Positions 34,938 through 44,229 of a DNA stretch of 64,000 bases are shown here, in pieces (positions within the stretch are counted from its first letter, which is position 1; the number at the start of each line of letters is the position of its first letter). The translations under genes were made by a program, and so were the position numbers. The notes under the pieces were generated by a model. That model saw nothing but the letters and a program-made list of their open reading frames with translations. It searched no databases and was not told the DNA's origin. This stretch comes from G958296245 sp963664035 (GTDB lineage Bacteria; Chloroflexota; Dehalococcoidia; Lucifugimonadales; G958296245): contig OY760867.2 in NCBI GenBank assembly GCA_963664035.2, forward strand, positions 3,348,001 to 3,412,000, in the 5' to 3' direction.

Positions 34938-35793
34938 TGCCCCGGGGCCTCAGCTCTTCGAGTTTCTCCACGACCCACGGCGGGGGGCCGACGGACCCCG
35001 GCTCCGGCTCGCCGGGATTGCCGGAAGCGTGGTAGTCGCTTCCGCCGCAGGGGACGAGGCCGATGTCGTCGGCCGTTTCCCTGAGGCAGGCGACCTGCTC
35101 GGGGGTGTAGTCGCCGTAGTACACTTCCACGCCGGCGAGGCCGCACGACTTCAGGTCCCGCAGGATGCCCGCGACGTCCTCCAGTCCTTCTCGACCCGAC
35201 TTTGCCGAGGAGTAGGTGGGGTGGGCCATCACCGGGACTCCCCCGTGGGACAGCACTAGCTCGATGGCCTCCCTCGGCGTCAGCTTGGAGCGCTCGACGT
35301 ATGCAGGGCCGTTGCGGCCGAGGTATCTTTCGAACGCCTCTCGCGGGTACCGGACGTAGCCCTTCTCGACCATCGCCTGCGCTATGTGCGGCCTGCCTAT
35401 GGCGCCGCCCCCCGAAAGCTCCTCGACGCGCTCGAAGTCGAGGCGGACTCCCAGGTCGCCGAGGCGCTCCACCATCCTACGCGCCCGCCCTTCTCGCCCA
35501 TCACGGAAACGCCGGAGCGTGGCCCTCAGCTCGGGCGAGGACCAGTCCAGGAAGTAGCCGAGCAGGTGGACCTCGGCCCCTGGTATGTCCGTGCTCAACT
35601 CTATGCCTGGGATGACCCTCATGTCCCCGAGAGCGTCGGCGGCTTCGAACGCCTCCGGCAGGCCCTCGGTGGAGTCGTGGTCGCTTATCGAGATGGTCCG
35701 CAGCCCCCGCCGGTGGCAGAGCCGCACCAGGTCGCCGGGAGTCAGATTGCCGTCGGAGAAGGTGGTGTGGAGGTGGAGGTCTACCAGCGCCAT
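34930..35793 (-). CDS. PHP-domain phosphoesterase (RNase AM/YciV-like)
   Basis: 287 residues. PHP metal motifs in order: DLHLHTTFSDG, ISDHDSTEG, PGIELSTD, GRPHIAQAM, MAHPTYS and GGSDYHASG. The family hydrolyses 3',5'-nucleoside bisphosphates or trims RNA 5' ends. It lies four bases from a YmdB-like gene and overlaps plsY. With rny two genes upstream, an RNA-turnover role is a reasonable inference. Confidence 0.9.
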   Translation of the reverse strand: MALVDLHLHTTFSDGNLTPGDLVRLCHRRGLRTISISDHDSTEGLPEAFEAADALGDMRVIPGIELSTDIPGAEVHLLGYFLDWSSPELRATLRRFRDGREGRARRMVERLGDLGVRLDFERVEELSGGGAIGRPHIAQAMVEKGYVRYPREAFERYLGRNGPAYVERSKLTPREAIELVLSHGGVPVMAHPTYSSAKSGREGLEDVAGILRDLKSCGLAGVEVYYGDYTPEQVACLRETADDIGLVPCGGSDYHASGNPGEPEPGSVGPPPWVVEKLEELRPRGSA

Positions 35794-35797
35794 GAGG

Positions 35798-36568
35798 TCA
35801 GGGCGTCTCCCTGTCGACTCGCTCGATGGCAGTCGCCCTACCGGACGATTCGTCGACGTCGATCATCACGCCGTTGAAGCGCACCGGCCCACCCCTGGCG
35901 ACGTTCGCGCGTTGGGGCGTCTGGTCGAGGAACCGGGTCATCGCGTCCTCCGGCCTCACCCCGATGACCGAGTGCAGCGGCCCTACCATCCCAAGGTCGC
36001 TCACGAAGGCGGAACCCTTCGGGAGCAGGCGGGCGTCGGCGGTCGGCACGTGGGTATGGGTGCCTACGACCGCGGAGACGCGACCGTCCAGGTACCAGCC
36101 CAAGGCCGCCTTCTCGGAGGTGGCCTCGGCGTGGAAGTCCACGATGACGACGGGCGGGCGGTCCTCCACCGAGCGCAGCACCTCGTCCGCGGCCCTGAAC
36201 GGGCAGTCGAACGTCCCCAGGAAGACCCTGCCTATGAGGTTGACGACCATGATGCCGTCCGCCACGAGGTAGCCGCGCCCCGGCGTCGAGGGCGGGTAGT
36301 TGAGCGGCCTGAGCAGCGGGAGTCCGCCGCCGAGGTGGGGGACGATCTCCTGCTGGTCCCAGATGTGGTTCCCGGAGGTGATTACGTCCACTCCCGCTTC
36401 CAGCAACTCCTCGACGATCGCCGACGTAATCCCCCGCCCACCGGCGGCGTTCTCGCCGTTGGCGACCACGAAGTCCAGCGCCAGGTCGCGCCTGAGGCCG
36501 GGCAGCAGCGCGCGGACGGCTTCCCTGCCGGGCCGGCCGAATATGTCGCCGACGGCCAGTACTCTCAC
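35798..36568 (-). CDS. YmdB-family metallophosphoesterase
   Basis: 256 residues. MRVLAVGDIFGRPGR is the first metal-binding motif, and ANGENAAGG, TSGNHIWDQQEI, IVDFHAEATSEKAA and VGTHTHVPTAD follow in the standard order. The family (YmdB of Bacillus) is a 2',3'-cyclic nucleotide phosphodiesterase and is typically encoded next to rny, as here (68 bases downstream). Cytoplasmic. The proposed role is cyclic nucleotide/RNA turnover. Confidence 0.93.
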   Translation of the reverse strand: MRVLAVGDIFGRPGREAVRALLPGLRRDLALDFVVANGENAAGGRGITSAIVEELLEAGVDVITSGNHIWDQQEIVPHLGGGLPLLRPLNYPPSTPGRGYLVADGIMVVNLIGRVFLGTFDCPFRAADEVLRSVEDRPPVVIVDFHAEATSEKAALGWYLDGRVSAVVGTHTHVPTADARLLPKGSAFVSDLGMVGPLHSVIGVRPEDAMTRFLDQTPQRANVARGGPVRFNGVMIDVDESSGRATAIERVDRETP

Positions 36569-36636
36569 GCTAATGCGCTCCGGCGGAGACGCGGGGGAGG
36601 GCCGGGCGCTCGCGGCGGGCCGGCCCTCCGTAGAGA

Positions 36637-38184
36637 TCAGCGGGCATACTCGACGGCCCGGCTCTCCCTGATCACCGTCACCTGTATCTGGCCCGGGTAA
36701 GCCAGCGTCTCTTCGATCTTCCTGACGATGTCCCTTGCCATCTTGTTGGCGGCGACGTCGTCCACGTCCTGGGGCTTCACCATGATCCTGACCTCACGGC
36801 CCGCCTGGAGGGCGAAGCATTTTTCAACACCGTCGAAGGAGCGCGCCACATCTTCCAGGGCTTCGAGGCGCTTCATGTAGTGCTCCACGGTATCCCTTCG
36901 GGCGCCCGGGCGGGCCGCGCTGATGGCGTCGGCAGCCGCCACGATGAACGACTCGGCGCTGCTGTGGTCGTCGTCGTGGTGCTCCCTGATGGCGGCTACG
37001 ACGCGCGGCCTAATGTTGTTCTTGGCCGCGACGTCGGCGCCGATCTCGGCGTGGGGGCCTTCGACCTCGTGGGTCAGGGCCTTGCCGACGTCGTGCAGCA
37101 GCCCGCCGAGCTTGGCGACCTTGACGTCGGCGCCGATCTCGGCGGCTATGCCGGCGGCTATGTGCGCCACCTCGACGCTGTGCATGAGCACGTTTTCGCC
37201 ATAGCTGAAGCGGTACTTGAGCCGCCCCAGCAGCCTGGAGAGCTCGGCGTTCACGCCGCGGACGCCAACGTCGAGGACCGTATGCTCCCCGACCTTCCGT
37301 ATCTCCTCATCCAACTCACGCTGGGTCTTGGCGACCGTCTCCTCGACCCTGGACGGCTGGATCCTGCCGTCTTTGATCAGCTTCCCCAGCGCCAGGCGGG
37401 CCACCTCCCGGCGGATGGGATCGAAGCAAGACAGCGTAACGGCCTCCGGCGTGTCGTCGATTATCAGATCGACCCCGGTGGCCTTCTCGATTGCTCGTAT
37501 GTTTCGCCCTTCCCGGCCTATGAGACGACCCTTCATGTCGTCACTCGGTAGGGGCACGGTGGTTAACGTAACGTCGGACACAACGTCGGAGGCGAGGCGC
37601 TGCGCGGCCTGCGCGATGACGTTTACCGCCTTGTCATTAGCTTCCGCCCTGGCCTGTTCCTCCATGTCGCGGTAGCGCACCGCGAGCTCGTGCTCGATAT
37701 CCTGCTCCGCCCTGACCATGAGCTCGGCCCTGGCCTCGCCCATCGACAGGTTCGCTACGCGTTCGAGGCGCTCTTCAGCCTCGCTGCGGCTCTCTTCCAG
37801 ATCCGCGTGAAGCTTGTCGACACTCCTCTGCTTGTCTCCGAGACTCTGCTCGCGGCGGTCCAAGTTGTTCGCGCGGCGGTCAAGATTGTCCTCGCGGCGG
37901 TCGACGCTCTCCTCGCGGTTCGCGAGTCGGCCCTCCTGGCGCTTGAACTCGGCGCGCTGCTCCTTTATGTCGGACTGAGCAGCCGACCGGACCCTTAGCG
38001 CCTCTTCCTTCGCCTCCAGCAGCAGCGTTCGCTGTTGCTCCTTGGCCTCCTCCAAGACCTCTGTCGCAACGTCCCTAGCCGCTTCGTACCGCCTGTTCAG
38101 GACTATCTTCCGACCGAAATAACCACCTAGCCCACCTATTAGGAAACCACCTAGGCCGGTAAGGACGGCGATTGCGATATCCAC
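36637..38184 (-). CDS. rny: Ribonuclease Y
   Basis: 515 residues. An N-terminal membrane helix (residues 4-22) is followed by a long coiled coil with the tandem pattern RREDNLDRRANNLDRREQS. A KH domain shows MKGRLIGREGRNIRAIEKATG. The HD domain has HDVGKALTHE and the histidine in YGENVLMHSVEVA. The C-terminal domain ends RAVEYAR. It is an endoribonuclease that starts mRNA decay at the membrane. It heads the rny-ymdB-PHP-plsY unit. Confidence 0.96.
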   Translation of the reverse strand: MDIAIAVLTGLGGFLIGGLGGYFGRKIVLNRRYEAARDVATEVLEEAKEQQRTLLLEAKEEALRVRSAAQSDIKEQRAEFKRQEGRLANREESVDRREDNLDRRANNLDRREQSLGDKQRSVDKLHADLEESRSEAEERLERVANLSMGEARAELMVRAEQDIEHELAVRYRDMEEQARAEANDKAVNVIAQAAQRLASDVVSDVTLTTVPLPSDDMKGRLIGREGRNIRAIEKATGVDLIIDDTPEAVTLSCFDPIRREVARLALGKLIKDGRIQPSRVEETVAKTQRELDEEIRKVGEHTVLDVGVRGVNAELSRLLGRLKYRFSYGENVLMHSVEVAHIAAGIAAEIGADVKVAKLGGLLHDVGKALTHEVEGPHAEIGADVAAKNNIRPRVVAAIREHHDDDHSSAESFIVAAADAISAARPGARRDTVEHYMKRLEALEDVARSFDGVEKCFALQAGREVRIMVKPQDVDDVAANKMARDIVRKIEETLAYPGQIQVTVIRESRAVEYAR

Positions 38185-38269
38185 GCTCTCACCCTCCTGT
38201 CTGTTAAGCTTAGGCTTCCAGGTATCATGTTAATTGCCGTCTCGCCGGAGTGTCAAGCCGACCCCCGCC

Positions 38270-38662
38270 TTCGTATCTGTTCAGAGTATGGGAGGGCAGC
38301 CACAAGGGCTGCACCCTACGGGATGGAAGCCGTAGTCGTAGGGGCGTCCCTTATGGGCGCCCTAGGTGAGGAACCCACCAACTCTGAACAGTTGCCCGCC
38401 TTCGTATCTGTTCAGAGTATGGGAGGGCAGCCACAAGGGCTGCACCCTACGGGATGGAAGCCGTAGTCGTAGGGGCGTCCCTTGTGGGCGCCCTAGGTGA
38501 GGAACCCACCAACTCTGAACAGTTGCCCGCCTTCGTATCTGTTCAGAGTATGGGAGGGCAGCCACAAGGGCTGCACCCTACGGGATGGAAGCCGTAGTCG
38601 TAGGGGCGTCCCTTGTGGGCGCCCTAGGTGAGGAACCCACCAACTCTGAACAGTTACTCGCT
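38270..38662. mobile_element. Three tandem copies of the inverted-repeat element
   Basis: Three near-identical copies at a 131-bp period (starts 38270, 38401, 38532) lie in opposite orientation to the 5.0- and 12.2-kb copies. Each has ctgttcagagt at the left and actctgaacag at the right. Each junction carries cccgccttcg, which resembles ctcgctttcg beyond the last copy, as if the repeat of whole units had formed through the flanking duplication. It lies just upstream of rny, so hairpins may affect its promoter. Confidence 0.82.
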
Positions 38663-38689
38663 TTCGCCGTAACGACGGAGCTGGGGGAT

Positions 38690-38911
38690 TCAGGCGTCCA
38701 GGCGGCCAGCTCGGCCAGGCGTTACGCCAGGGCCGCCGCAGGCCCGGCGACGAGGGCTCTCACCCCGAATGATGGCGAGAGCCACCGCGTGAGGGACGCG
38801 GATGCCATCATCCGCATCTAGGGCCGCCAGCCTGTCCTCGAGCTCGCCGTTGCGCTCGACAAGGGCGTCATACTCCCGGCGGGTCAGGGTGACGGTCTCT
38901 TCGCTAGTCAT
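38690..38911 (-). pseudogene. Truncated antitoxin-like fragment
   Basis: From ATG 38911 the product starts MTSEETVTLTRREYDALVER and continues through NGELEDRLAALDADDGIRVP, an arrangement seen ahead of the helix-turn-helix domain in chromosomal antitoxins. After AIIRGESP the sequence becomes Arg/Gly-rich without the expected domain and stops at 38690. A frame carrying RLAELAAW lies one base over. I read this as a decayed antitoxin gene beside the repeat cluster. No toxin is adjacent. Confidence 0.5.
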
Positions 38912-39010
38912 ATGGCTCTCTCCCGTGCTTGACTCCCAAACTTGGCGCATCGCCACATGCTCGCAGATGGCGAACGCGCCGGCAAGACCGTCCAGGGCCG
39001 GAACAGCCGG

Positions 39011-40318
39011 ATGACCCCTTCACCCAGATCGGGGCCGGTCGGAAGACGGCTGCCACGGACTTTCCAGGCGTTCAGGAACGTCAACTACCGGCTGCTCTGG
39101 CCCTCGAACCTGCTCGGCTACTCATCCCGCTGGATGCAGATGACCCTCCTGGCGTGGTTCGTGCTGGAGGCGACGGACTCGCCCTGGCGCGTGGCGCTGG
39201 TGGGCTTCTTCGGGGCCGCCCCGCTGCTGGTCCTGGGCACGCTCGGCGGCGCGCTGGCGGACAGGATGGACCGGCTGACTGTGATCAGGGCGACGCAGGC
39301 CGCCAACCTGCTCGCCACGGCGGCGATGTCGGCGGTGCTGTTCGCCGGCGCCGCGCAGTTCTGGCACGCCTACGTCGTGATCGCCGTGGCCGGCGCTGGC
39401 TGGGCGATGGACACGCCCTCCCGGCGCGCGGCCATCCACGACCTGCTGGGCCGCTCCGGGGTGACCAACGGCTTCGCGCTGGACTCGGTGGGAATGAGCC
39501 TCAGCCAGATGGCCGGGCCCGCGCTCGGTGGGGGGCTGATCACGCTCGTAGGGGTCCGGGGAGGGTTCGTAGTGGTGGCGGCCTTCTACCTGGTGACCCT
39601 CCTACTCCTGTGGCGGATCCGGCTGCCCAGCGCGCGCTCCAGGGGCAGGACGAGCGTCGGCCGAGACCTCGTGGAGGGGGTGCGGTACGTGGCCGGTCAC
39701 CAGGCGTTGCTCGGGGCGGTGATGGTCACGATCGTGATGAACCTGCTGCTCTACCCGTACATGAACATGGTCCCGGTCATCGCGCGGGACGTGCTCGGCG
39801 TCGGGCCCTGGCCGATGGGAGTGCTGCAGGCGCTCCCGGGTCTTGCGGCCGTGGTTGGGGCGTTCTTCGTGGCGTCGCTGGCGTACGTGAGGCACCACGG
39901 CCGGTTCTACATAGGCGGGGCGCTGCTGTCGCTCCTGGGGCTGCTGGCGTTCTCGTTCTCGCGGTGGTACGGGGCCTCCGCCGCGGCGCTGCTGGTCCTG
40001 GGGCTGGGGACGGCCGGCTTCAGCAGCATGCAGGCGGCCCTCGCGATGCTGCTGGCGAGGGAGGACATGCGCGGGAAGATGCTGGGGATCATCAGCCTGG
40101 CCATCGGCACGGGGCCGTTGGGCGCGCTGCTGGTGGGAGCGATGGCGAGCTCGTGGGGCGCGCCGCTGGCCCTACGGATCGACGCGTCGGCTGGCATAGT
40201 CTGCCTGGGCGTCATAGCGGCGCTGCTGCCGGCCCTGCTGCGCCGCGTGCTGCCGGACGCGGAGGACGAGGGGGCAAGTCCCCGGAAATCCGCCGCGATT
40301 CCGGCTGACCCAGGTTGA
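39011..40318 (+). CDS. MFS transporter (EntS/MFS_3-like)
   Basis: About 435 residues from ATG 39011; starts at 38942 or 38957 would add an unlikely charged leader. Roughly 12 hydrophobic helices. Helix 1-2 region FRNVNYRLLWPSNLLGYSSRWMQ and loop GGALADRMDRLTVIR (motif A) are typical of the enterobactin-exporter-like MFS_3 group. The substrate is unknown. The stop overlaps the likely -35 box of purF, so the two are tightly packed but separately promoted. Confidence 0.88.
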   Translation: MTPSPRSGPVGRRLPRTFQAFRNVNYRLLWPSNLLGYSSRWMQMTLLAWFVLEATDSPWRVALVGFFGAAPLLVLGTLGGALADRMDRLTVIRATQAANLLATAAMSAVLFAGAAQFWHAYVVIAVAGAGWAMDTPSRRAAIHDLLGRSGVTNGFALDSVGMSLSQMAGPALGGGLITLVGVRGGFVVVAAFYLVTLLLLWRIRLPSARSRGRTSVGRDLVEGVRYVAGHQALLGAVMVTIVMNLLLYPYMNMVPVIARDVLGVGPWPMGVLQALPGLAAVVGAFFVASLAYVRHHGRFYIGGALLSLLGLLAFSFSRWYGASAAALLVLGLGTAGFSSMQAALAMLLAREDMRGKMLGIISLAIGTGPLGALLVGAMASSWGAPLALRIDASAGIVCLGVIAALLPALLRRVLPDAEDEGASPRKSAAIPADPG

Positions 40319-40345
40319 CGCTTCCTTCTCCGGTTGCCCTATAAT
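40315..40345 (+). promoter_or_regulatory. Putative purF promoter
   Basis: TTGACG (40315-40320) and a perfect TATAAT (40340-40345) are separated by 19 bases, slightly long. The box pair lies 45 bases before the purF start. Confidence 0.5.
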
Positions 40346-40389
40346 ATCGGCTCTACTGCGCGGCGGACTCTGAAAGCTCGGAGGCGGCT

Positions 40390-41793
40390 ATGGCAGACGG
40401 TGACCACGCAAGGGAAGCCTGCGGCGTTGTCGGAGTCTATTCACCCGAAGACGACGTAGCCAGGGCGGCCTTCTTCGGCCTGTTCGCGCTCCAGCACCGG
40501 GGGCAGGAGAGCGTGGGGATCGCCACGAGCGACGGCGACCGCATCGTCATCCGCACCGAGATGGGGCTGGTGTCCCAGACCCTCCACGAGAACGACCTAT
40601 TCGGCCTGCCGGGGACGCACGCCATAGGGCACACCCGGTACTCCACCACGGGCAGCAGCTCGATCAGGAACGCGCAGCCCATCAGGTCGGTCGGCCGCGG
40701 CCTGGAGGTGGCGCTGGCCCACAACGGCAACGTCGTCAACGCGGTCGAGCTGAGGGGCGAGCTGGAGGAGTGGGGCTGCCGGTTCACTTCGACGAGCGAC
40801 TCGGAGGTCATCGCGCACCTGCTGACCAACGCGCCCGCCTCCACGTGGGGCGAGCGGGCCGCCTACTGCATGCGCCGGCTGGAGGGGGCCTACTCGCTGG
40901 TGGTGCTGACCCAGGACTCGGTGCTTGCCATCAGGGACCCCAAGGGCGTACGGCCGCTGTGCATCGGCGCTCTCAACGGCGGCTGGATCTTCGCCTCCGA
41001 GACGTGCGCGCTCGACCACGTCGGAGCGGAGTTCGTGCGCTACGTCGAGCCGGGCGAGGCGGTGATCGCGGACGGAGACGGCCTGCGCACGGTGTACCGG
41101 AGGCGCGGCCAGAACGGGCATGCTTCCTGCGTGTTCGAGCACATCTACTTCGCCCGTCCCGACAGCGTGATCGACGGCAAGCTCGTGTACGCCAGCCGGA
41201 TGGCGATGGGGGCCGAGCTGGCTAGGGAGCACCCCGTGGAGGCCGACATGGTCATCGGCGTGCCGGACTCGGCGACGGCGGCGGCCGTCGGCTACTCGCA
41301 GGAGTCCGGGATCCCGTACGTCGAGGGGCTGGTCAAGAACCGCTACGTGGGGCGCACCTTCATCCAGCCCGACCAGCGGCTGCGGGACCTCGGGGTGCGG
41401 CTGAAGCTCAACCCCCTGCCGGAGCTGATCGGCGGCAAGCGCCTCGTCGTGGTGGACGACAGCGTCGTGCGGGGGACGACGACGCCCCACGTGGTCAACC
41501 TGCTGCGAAAGGGAGGGGCTGCCGAGATTCACCTGCGCATCTGCGCGCCCCCGATAATGTGGCCGTGCTACCTGGGCGTGGACCTTGCCACCCGCAGCGA
41601 GCTCATCGCCGCCAACATGAGCGTGGAGGAGATACGCGAGCACGTGGCGGCGGACTCCCTCGGCTACCTCAGCATCGAGGGGCTCCTGCGCGCCGTGGAC
41701 CTCCCCAGGAACGAGCTCTGCCTGGGCTGCTTCACGAGCAACTACCCTGTCCCCGTCCAGCTCGAGCTGGGCAAGCTCGCCATGGAGGTCTAG
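40390..41793 (+). CDS. purF: Amidophosphoribosyltransferase
   Basis: 467 residues. An 10-residue propeptide precedes the catalytic Cys11 (REACGVVGVYS), the N-terminal nucleophile exposed by processing, as in the Bacillus-type enzyme. The glutaminase domain shows LFALQHRGQESVGIA and SDSEVIAHL. The PRPP site is VVVDDSVVRGTTT. Cys residues late in the protein (RICAPP, MWPCYLG, LCLGCFTSN) fit the 4Fe-4S ligand set. It catalyses the first committed step of purine synthesis. purH follows after a repeat. Confidence 0.96.
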   Translation: MADGDHAREACGVVGVYSPEDDVARAAFFGLFALQHRGQESVGIATSDGDRIVIRTEMGLVSQTLHENDLFGLPGTHAIGHTRYSTTGSSSIRNAQPIRSVGRGLEVALAHNGNVVNAVELRGELEEWGCRFTSTSDSEVIAHLLTNAPASTWGERAAYCMRRLEGAYSLVVLTQDSVLAIRDPKGVRPLCIGALNGGWIFASETCALDHVGAEFVRYVEPGEAVIADGDGLRTVYRRRGQNGHASCVFEHIYFARPDSVIDGKLVYASRMAMGAELAREHPVEADMVIGVPDSATAAAVGYSQESGIPYVEGLVKNRYVGRTFIQPDQRLRDLGVRLKLNPLPELIGGKRLVVVDDSVVRGTTTPHVVNLLRKGGAAEIHLRICAPPIMWPCYLGVDLATRSELIAANMSVEEIREHVAADSLGYLSIEGLLRAVDLPRNELCLGCFTSNYPVPVQLELGKLAMEV

Positions 41794-41825
41794 AGACGGA
41801 TGTGAGCCGGCGCGTGGCGGGATTC

Positions 41826-41890
41826 ACCCCCATCCTAACCTTCCCCCGTCAAGGGCCCGTCAAGGGGGAAGGGACTCTGAGATAGTCTCT
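41826..41890. repeat. C/G inverted repeat (catcctaacc family)
   Basis: catcctaaccttcccccgtc followed by a complementary gacgggggaaggg-like arm, then ctctgagatagtctc. Same family as 26696 and 46208. It lies between purF and purH and could cause partial termination. Confidence 0.7.
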
Positions 41891-41910
41891 AATATGGAGA
41901 TCACCGCGCG

Positions 41911-43437
41911 ATGAAAGCGCTGCTTAGCACCTCCGACAAGACCGGGCTTGCGGAGTTCGCGCGCGCGCTGGTGGAGGCCGGCTTCGAGCTGGTTAGCACC
42001 GGGGGCACGGGCGGCGCCCTGGAGGATGCGGGGCTGCCGGTGACACAGGTATCGGACGTGACCGGCTTCCCGGAGATCATGGACGGCCGGGTGAAGACGC
42101 TGCACCCCGCCGTACACGCGGGCATCCTGGCGCGGCGCGGCAACGAGGACGACGCGGCCCAGCTGGCGCGGCACGCGATCGACGCCATCGACGTCGTGGC
42201 GGTGAACCTGTACCCGTTCGTGGAGACGGTATCGAGGGACGGCGCGACCCTGGACGATGCGCTGGAGAACATCGACATCGGCGGCCCGGCCATGATACGC
42301 GCCGCCGCGAAGAACTTTCCGGGCGTGCTCGTGGTCGTCGATCCGGCGGACTACGGCTGGGTCGCCGAGAAACTGGCCGGCGGGCCGGCGGCGGTCTCCC
42401 TGGAGGAACGGCAGCGGCTGGCGCAGAAGGCGTTCCAGCACGTCGCGGCGTACGACACGGCGATAGCGCGTCACCTGGCCGGCGGCGACGGCCCGTTCGG
42501 CGGCCAGGTAACGCTGGGGTACGAGAAGCTGGCCGACCTGCGCTACGGGGAGAACCCGCACCAGGCGGGCGCCCTCTACGCCGACCCCCTGGCGACGGGC
42601 GGCGTGGCTCGCGCCGAGCGCCTGCACGGCATGGAGCTATCGTTCACGAACATCCTCGACGCCGACGCGGCCTGGCGCATCGCCTGCGACTTCGAGGAGG
42701 CGATGGCGACCGTCATCAAGCACACGAACCCCTGCGGCCTCGCCGTCCACGACGACCAGCCGACCGCCTACAGGCGCGCGTTCGAGGGGGACTCGACCTC
42801 GGCCTACGGCGGCATCCTGGGATTCAACCGCACGGTGACTGCGGCGACGGCGGAGGCGATGCGGGGGGTGCTCTACCACATCGTCGTCGCGCCGGACTAC
42901 GAGCCGGAGGCGATGCGCATCCTGGAGAGGCGCAAGCAACTACGGGTGCTGAGGGCGGCGCCGGAGCGCGGCCCAGGGGCGGGGCTGGACGCCCGGAGGG
43001 TCGGCGGCGGGGCGCTGTTCCAGTCGGCGGACACCTCCGACGAGGACCCCGGCGCGTGGAAGACGGTGACGGACCGGGAGCCGACCGAGGCCGAGCGCAG
43101 GGACCTCGCCCTCGCATGGAAGGTGTCGCGGCATATCAAGTCGAACACCATCGTGCTCGCCAGGGACGGCGCCATGGCCGGGATGGGCGCGGGACAGCCG
43201 AACCGGGTCACGAGCGTCCACCTCGCGCTGCGCCTGGCGGGCGACAAGGCGCGGGGCAGCTCGCTCGCCTCGGACGCCTTCATGCCGTTCGCGGACAACG
43301 TCGAGATGGCGGCGGAGGGAGGCGTGACGGCGGTCGTGCAGCCCGGCGGCTCGATGCGCGACGACGAGGTTATCGAGGCGGCGAACAGGCTTGGAGTGGC
43401 CATGGTCTTCACCGGGACCCGCCACTTCCTCCACTGA
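41911..43437 (+). CDS. purH: Bifunctional AICAR transformylase/IMP cyclohydrolase
   Basis: 508 residues. The N-terminal MGS-like cyclohydrolase part has ALLSTSDKTGLAEFARAL, STGGTGGAL and MDGRVKTLHP. The transformylase part shows LRYGENPHQAGALY, IKHTNPCGLAV, SDAFMPFADNVEMA and late QPGGSMRDDEVIEAAN. It performs the last two steps of IMP synthesis. Start ATG 41911. The next gene starts 16 bases after its stop and is likely cotranscribed. Confidence 0.96.
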   Translation: MKALLSTSDKTGLAEFARALVEAGFELVSTGGTGGALEDAGLPVTQVSDVTGFPEIMDGRVKTLHPAVHAGILARRGNEDDAAQLARHAIDAIDVVAVNLYPFVETVSRDGATLDDALENIDIGGPAMIRAAAKNFPGVLVVVDPADYGWVAEKLAGGPAAVSLEERQRLAQKAFQHVAAYDTAIARHLAGGDGPFGGQVTLGYEKLADLRYGENPHQAGALYADPLATGGVARAERLHGMELSFTNILDADAAWRIACDFEEAMATVIKHTNPCGLAVHDDQPTAYRRAFEGDSTSAYGGILGFNRTVTAATAEAMRGVLYHIVVAPDYEPEAMRILERRKQLRVLRAAPERGPGAGLDARRVGGGALFQSADTSDEDPGAWKTVTDREPTEAERRDLALAWKVSRHIKSNTIVLARDGAMAGMGAGQPNRVTSVHLALRLAGDKARGSSLASDAFMPFADNVEMAAEGGVTAVVQPGGSMRDDEVIEAANRLGVAMVFTGTRHFLH

Positions 43438-43453
43438 GGCGGCGCAGGCGCCC

Positions 43454-44218
43454 GTGACCACCTCCCTGGAAGTCGTGCTGCCGGTGCTCGACGAGGAGAA
43501 GAGCCTGGAGGCGAGCGTCCGCAAGCTGCACGCGCACCTGGGCGGCGCCTTCGCGTCCTACGACTGGCGCATCCTGGTAGCCGAGAACGGCTCCACCGAC
43601 TCGACCCCGCAGATCGCCGACCGCCTCTCGGAGACGCTGCCGAACGTCGGGGTGGTGAACCTCGGCGTGAGGGGCCGCGGGCGGGCCATACGCAGGGGCT
43701 GGCTGGAGAGCGGCGCCGACATCGTCGCCTACATGGACATCGACCTGTCCACCGACCTGGCGAGCCTGGAAGACGCAGTGGAGGCGATAGAGAGCCACGG
43801 GTACGACATCGCCGTCGGGTCGCGGCTGCTGAAGGAGTCGCGGGTAATTGGGCGGCCATTCCACAGGGAGGTCATGTCCAGGGCGTACAGCCTGACCTTC
43901 CGGCTGCTGTACCTGACCCGGTTCCGCGACGCCCAATGCGGGTTCAAGGCGATCAGCCGCGAGGCGGCGTCGGCGCTGCTGCCGGTCGTGCAGGACATGG
44001 GGTGGTTCTTCGATACGGAGCTGCTGATAGTCGCCGAGAAGAACGGCTACCGGATCAAGGAGGTGCCGGTAACGTGGACGGACGACCCGGACACGCGAGT
44101 GCGGATCATCCCCACGATCTTCGGCGACCTGAAGGGCCTGCTCCGCCTCAAGCTCGGCGGACTGGCGAAGGCGTCGAAGGCGTTGGCGGCGTCAGCCGGG
44201 AGACCCCGCCGGGAATAG
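43454..44218 (+). CDS. Family 2 glycosyltransferase (dolichyl-phosphate mannose synthase-like)
   Basis: 254 residues from GTG 43454; the upstream extension overlaps purH and lacks family character. LEVVLPVLDEEKSLEASV opens the GT-A fold, ENGSTDST is the UDP/GDP-sugar site, AYMDIDLSTDLA the DxD-type metal site, and DAQCGFKAISREAA a DPM1-like signature. No membrane helices follow, so it probably makes a polyprenyl-phosphate sugar at the membrane surface. It may be cotranscribed with purH by proximity only. Confidence 0.88.
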   Translation: MTTSLEVVLPVLDEEKSLEASVRKLHAHLGGAFASYDWRILVAENGSTDSTPQIADRLSETLPNVGVVNLGVRGRGRAIRRGWLESGADIVAYMDIDLSTDLASLEDAVEAIESHGYDIAVGSRLLKESRVIGRPFHREVMSRAYSLTFRLLYLTRFRDAQCGFKAISREAASALLPVVQDMGWFFDTELLIVAEKNGYRIKEVPVTWTDDPDTRVRIIPTIFGDLKGLLRLKLGGLAKASKALAASAGRPRRE

Positions 44219-44229
44219 GGTGCGTGACC

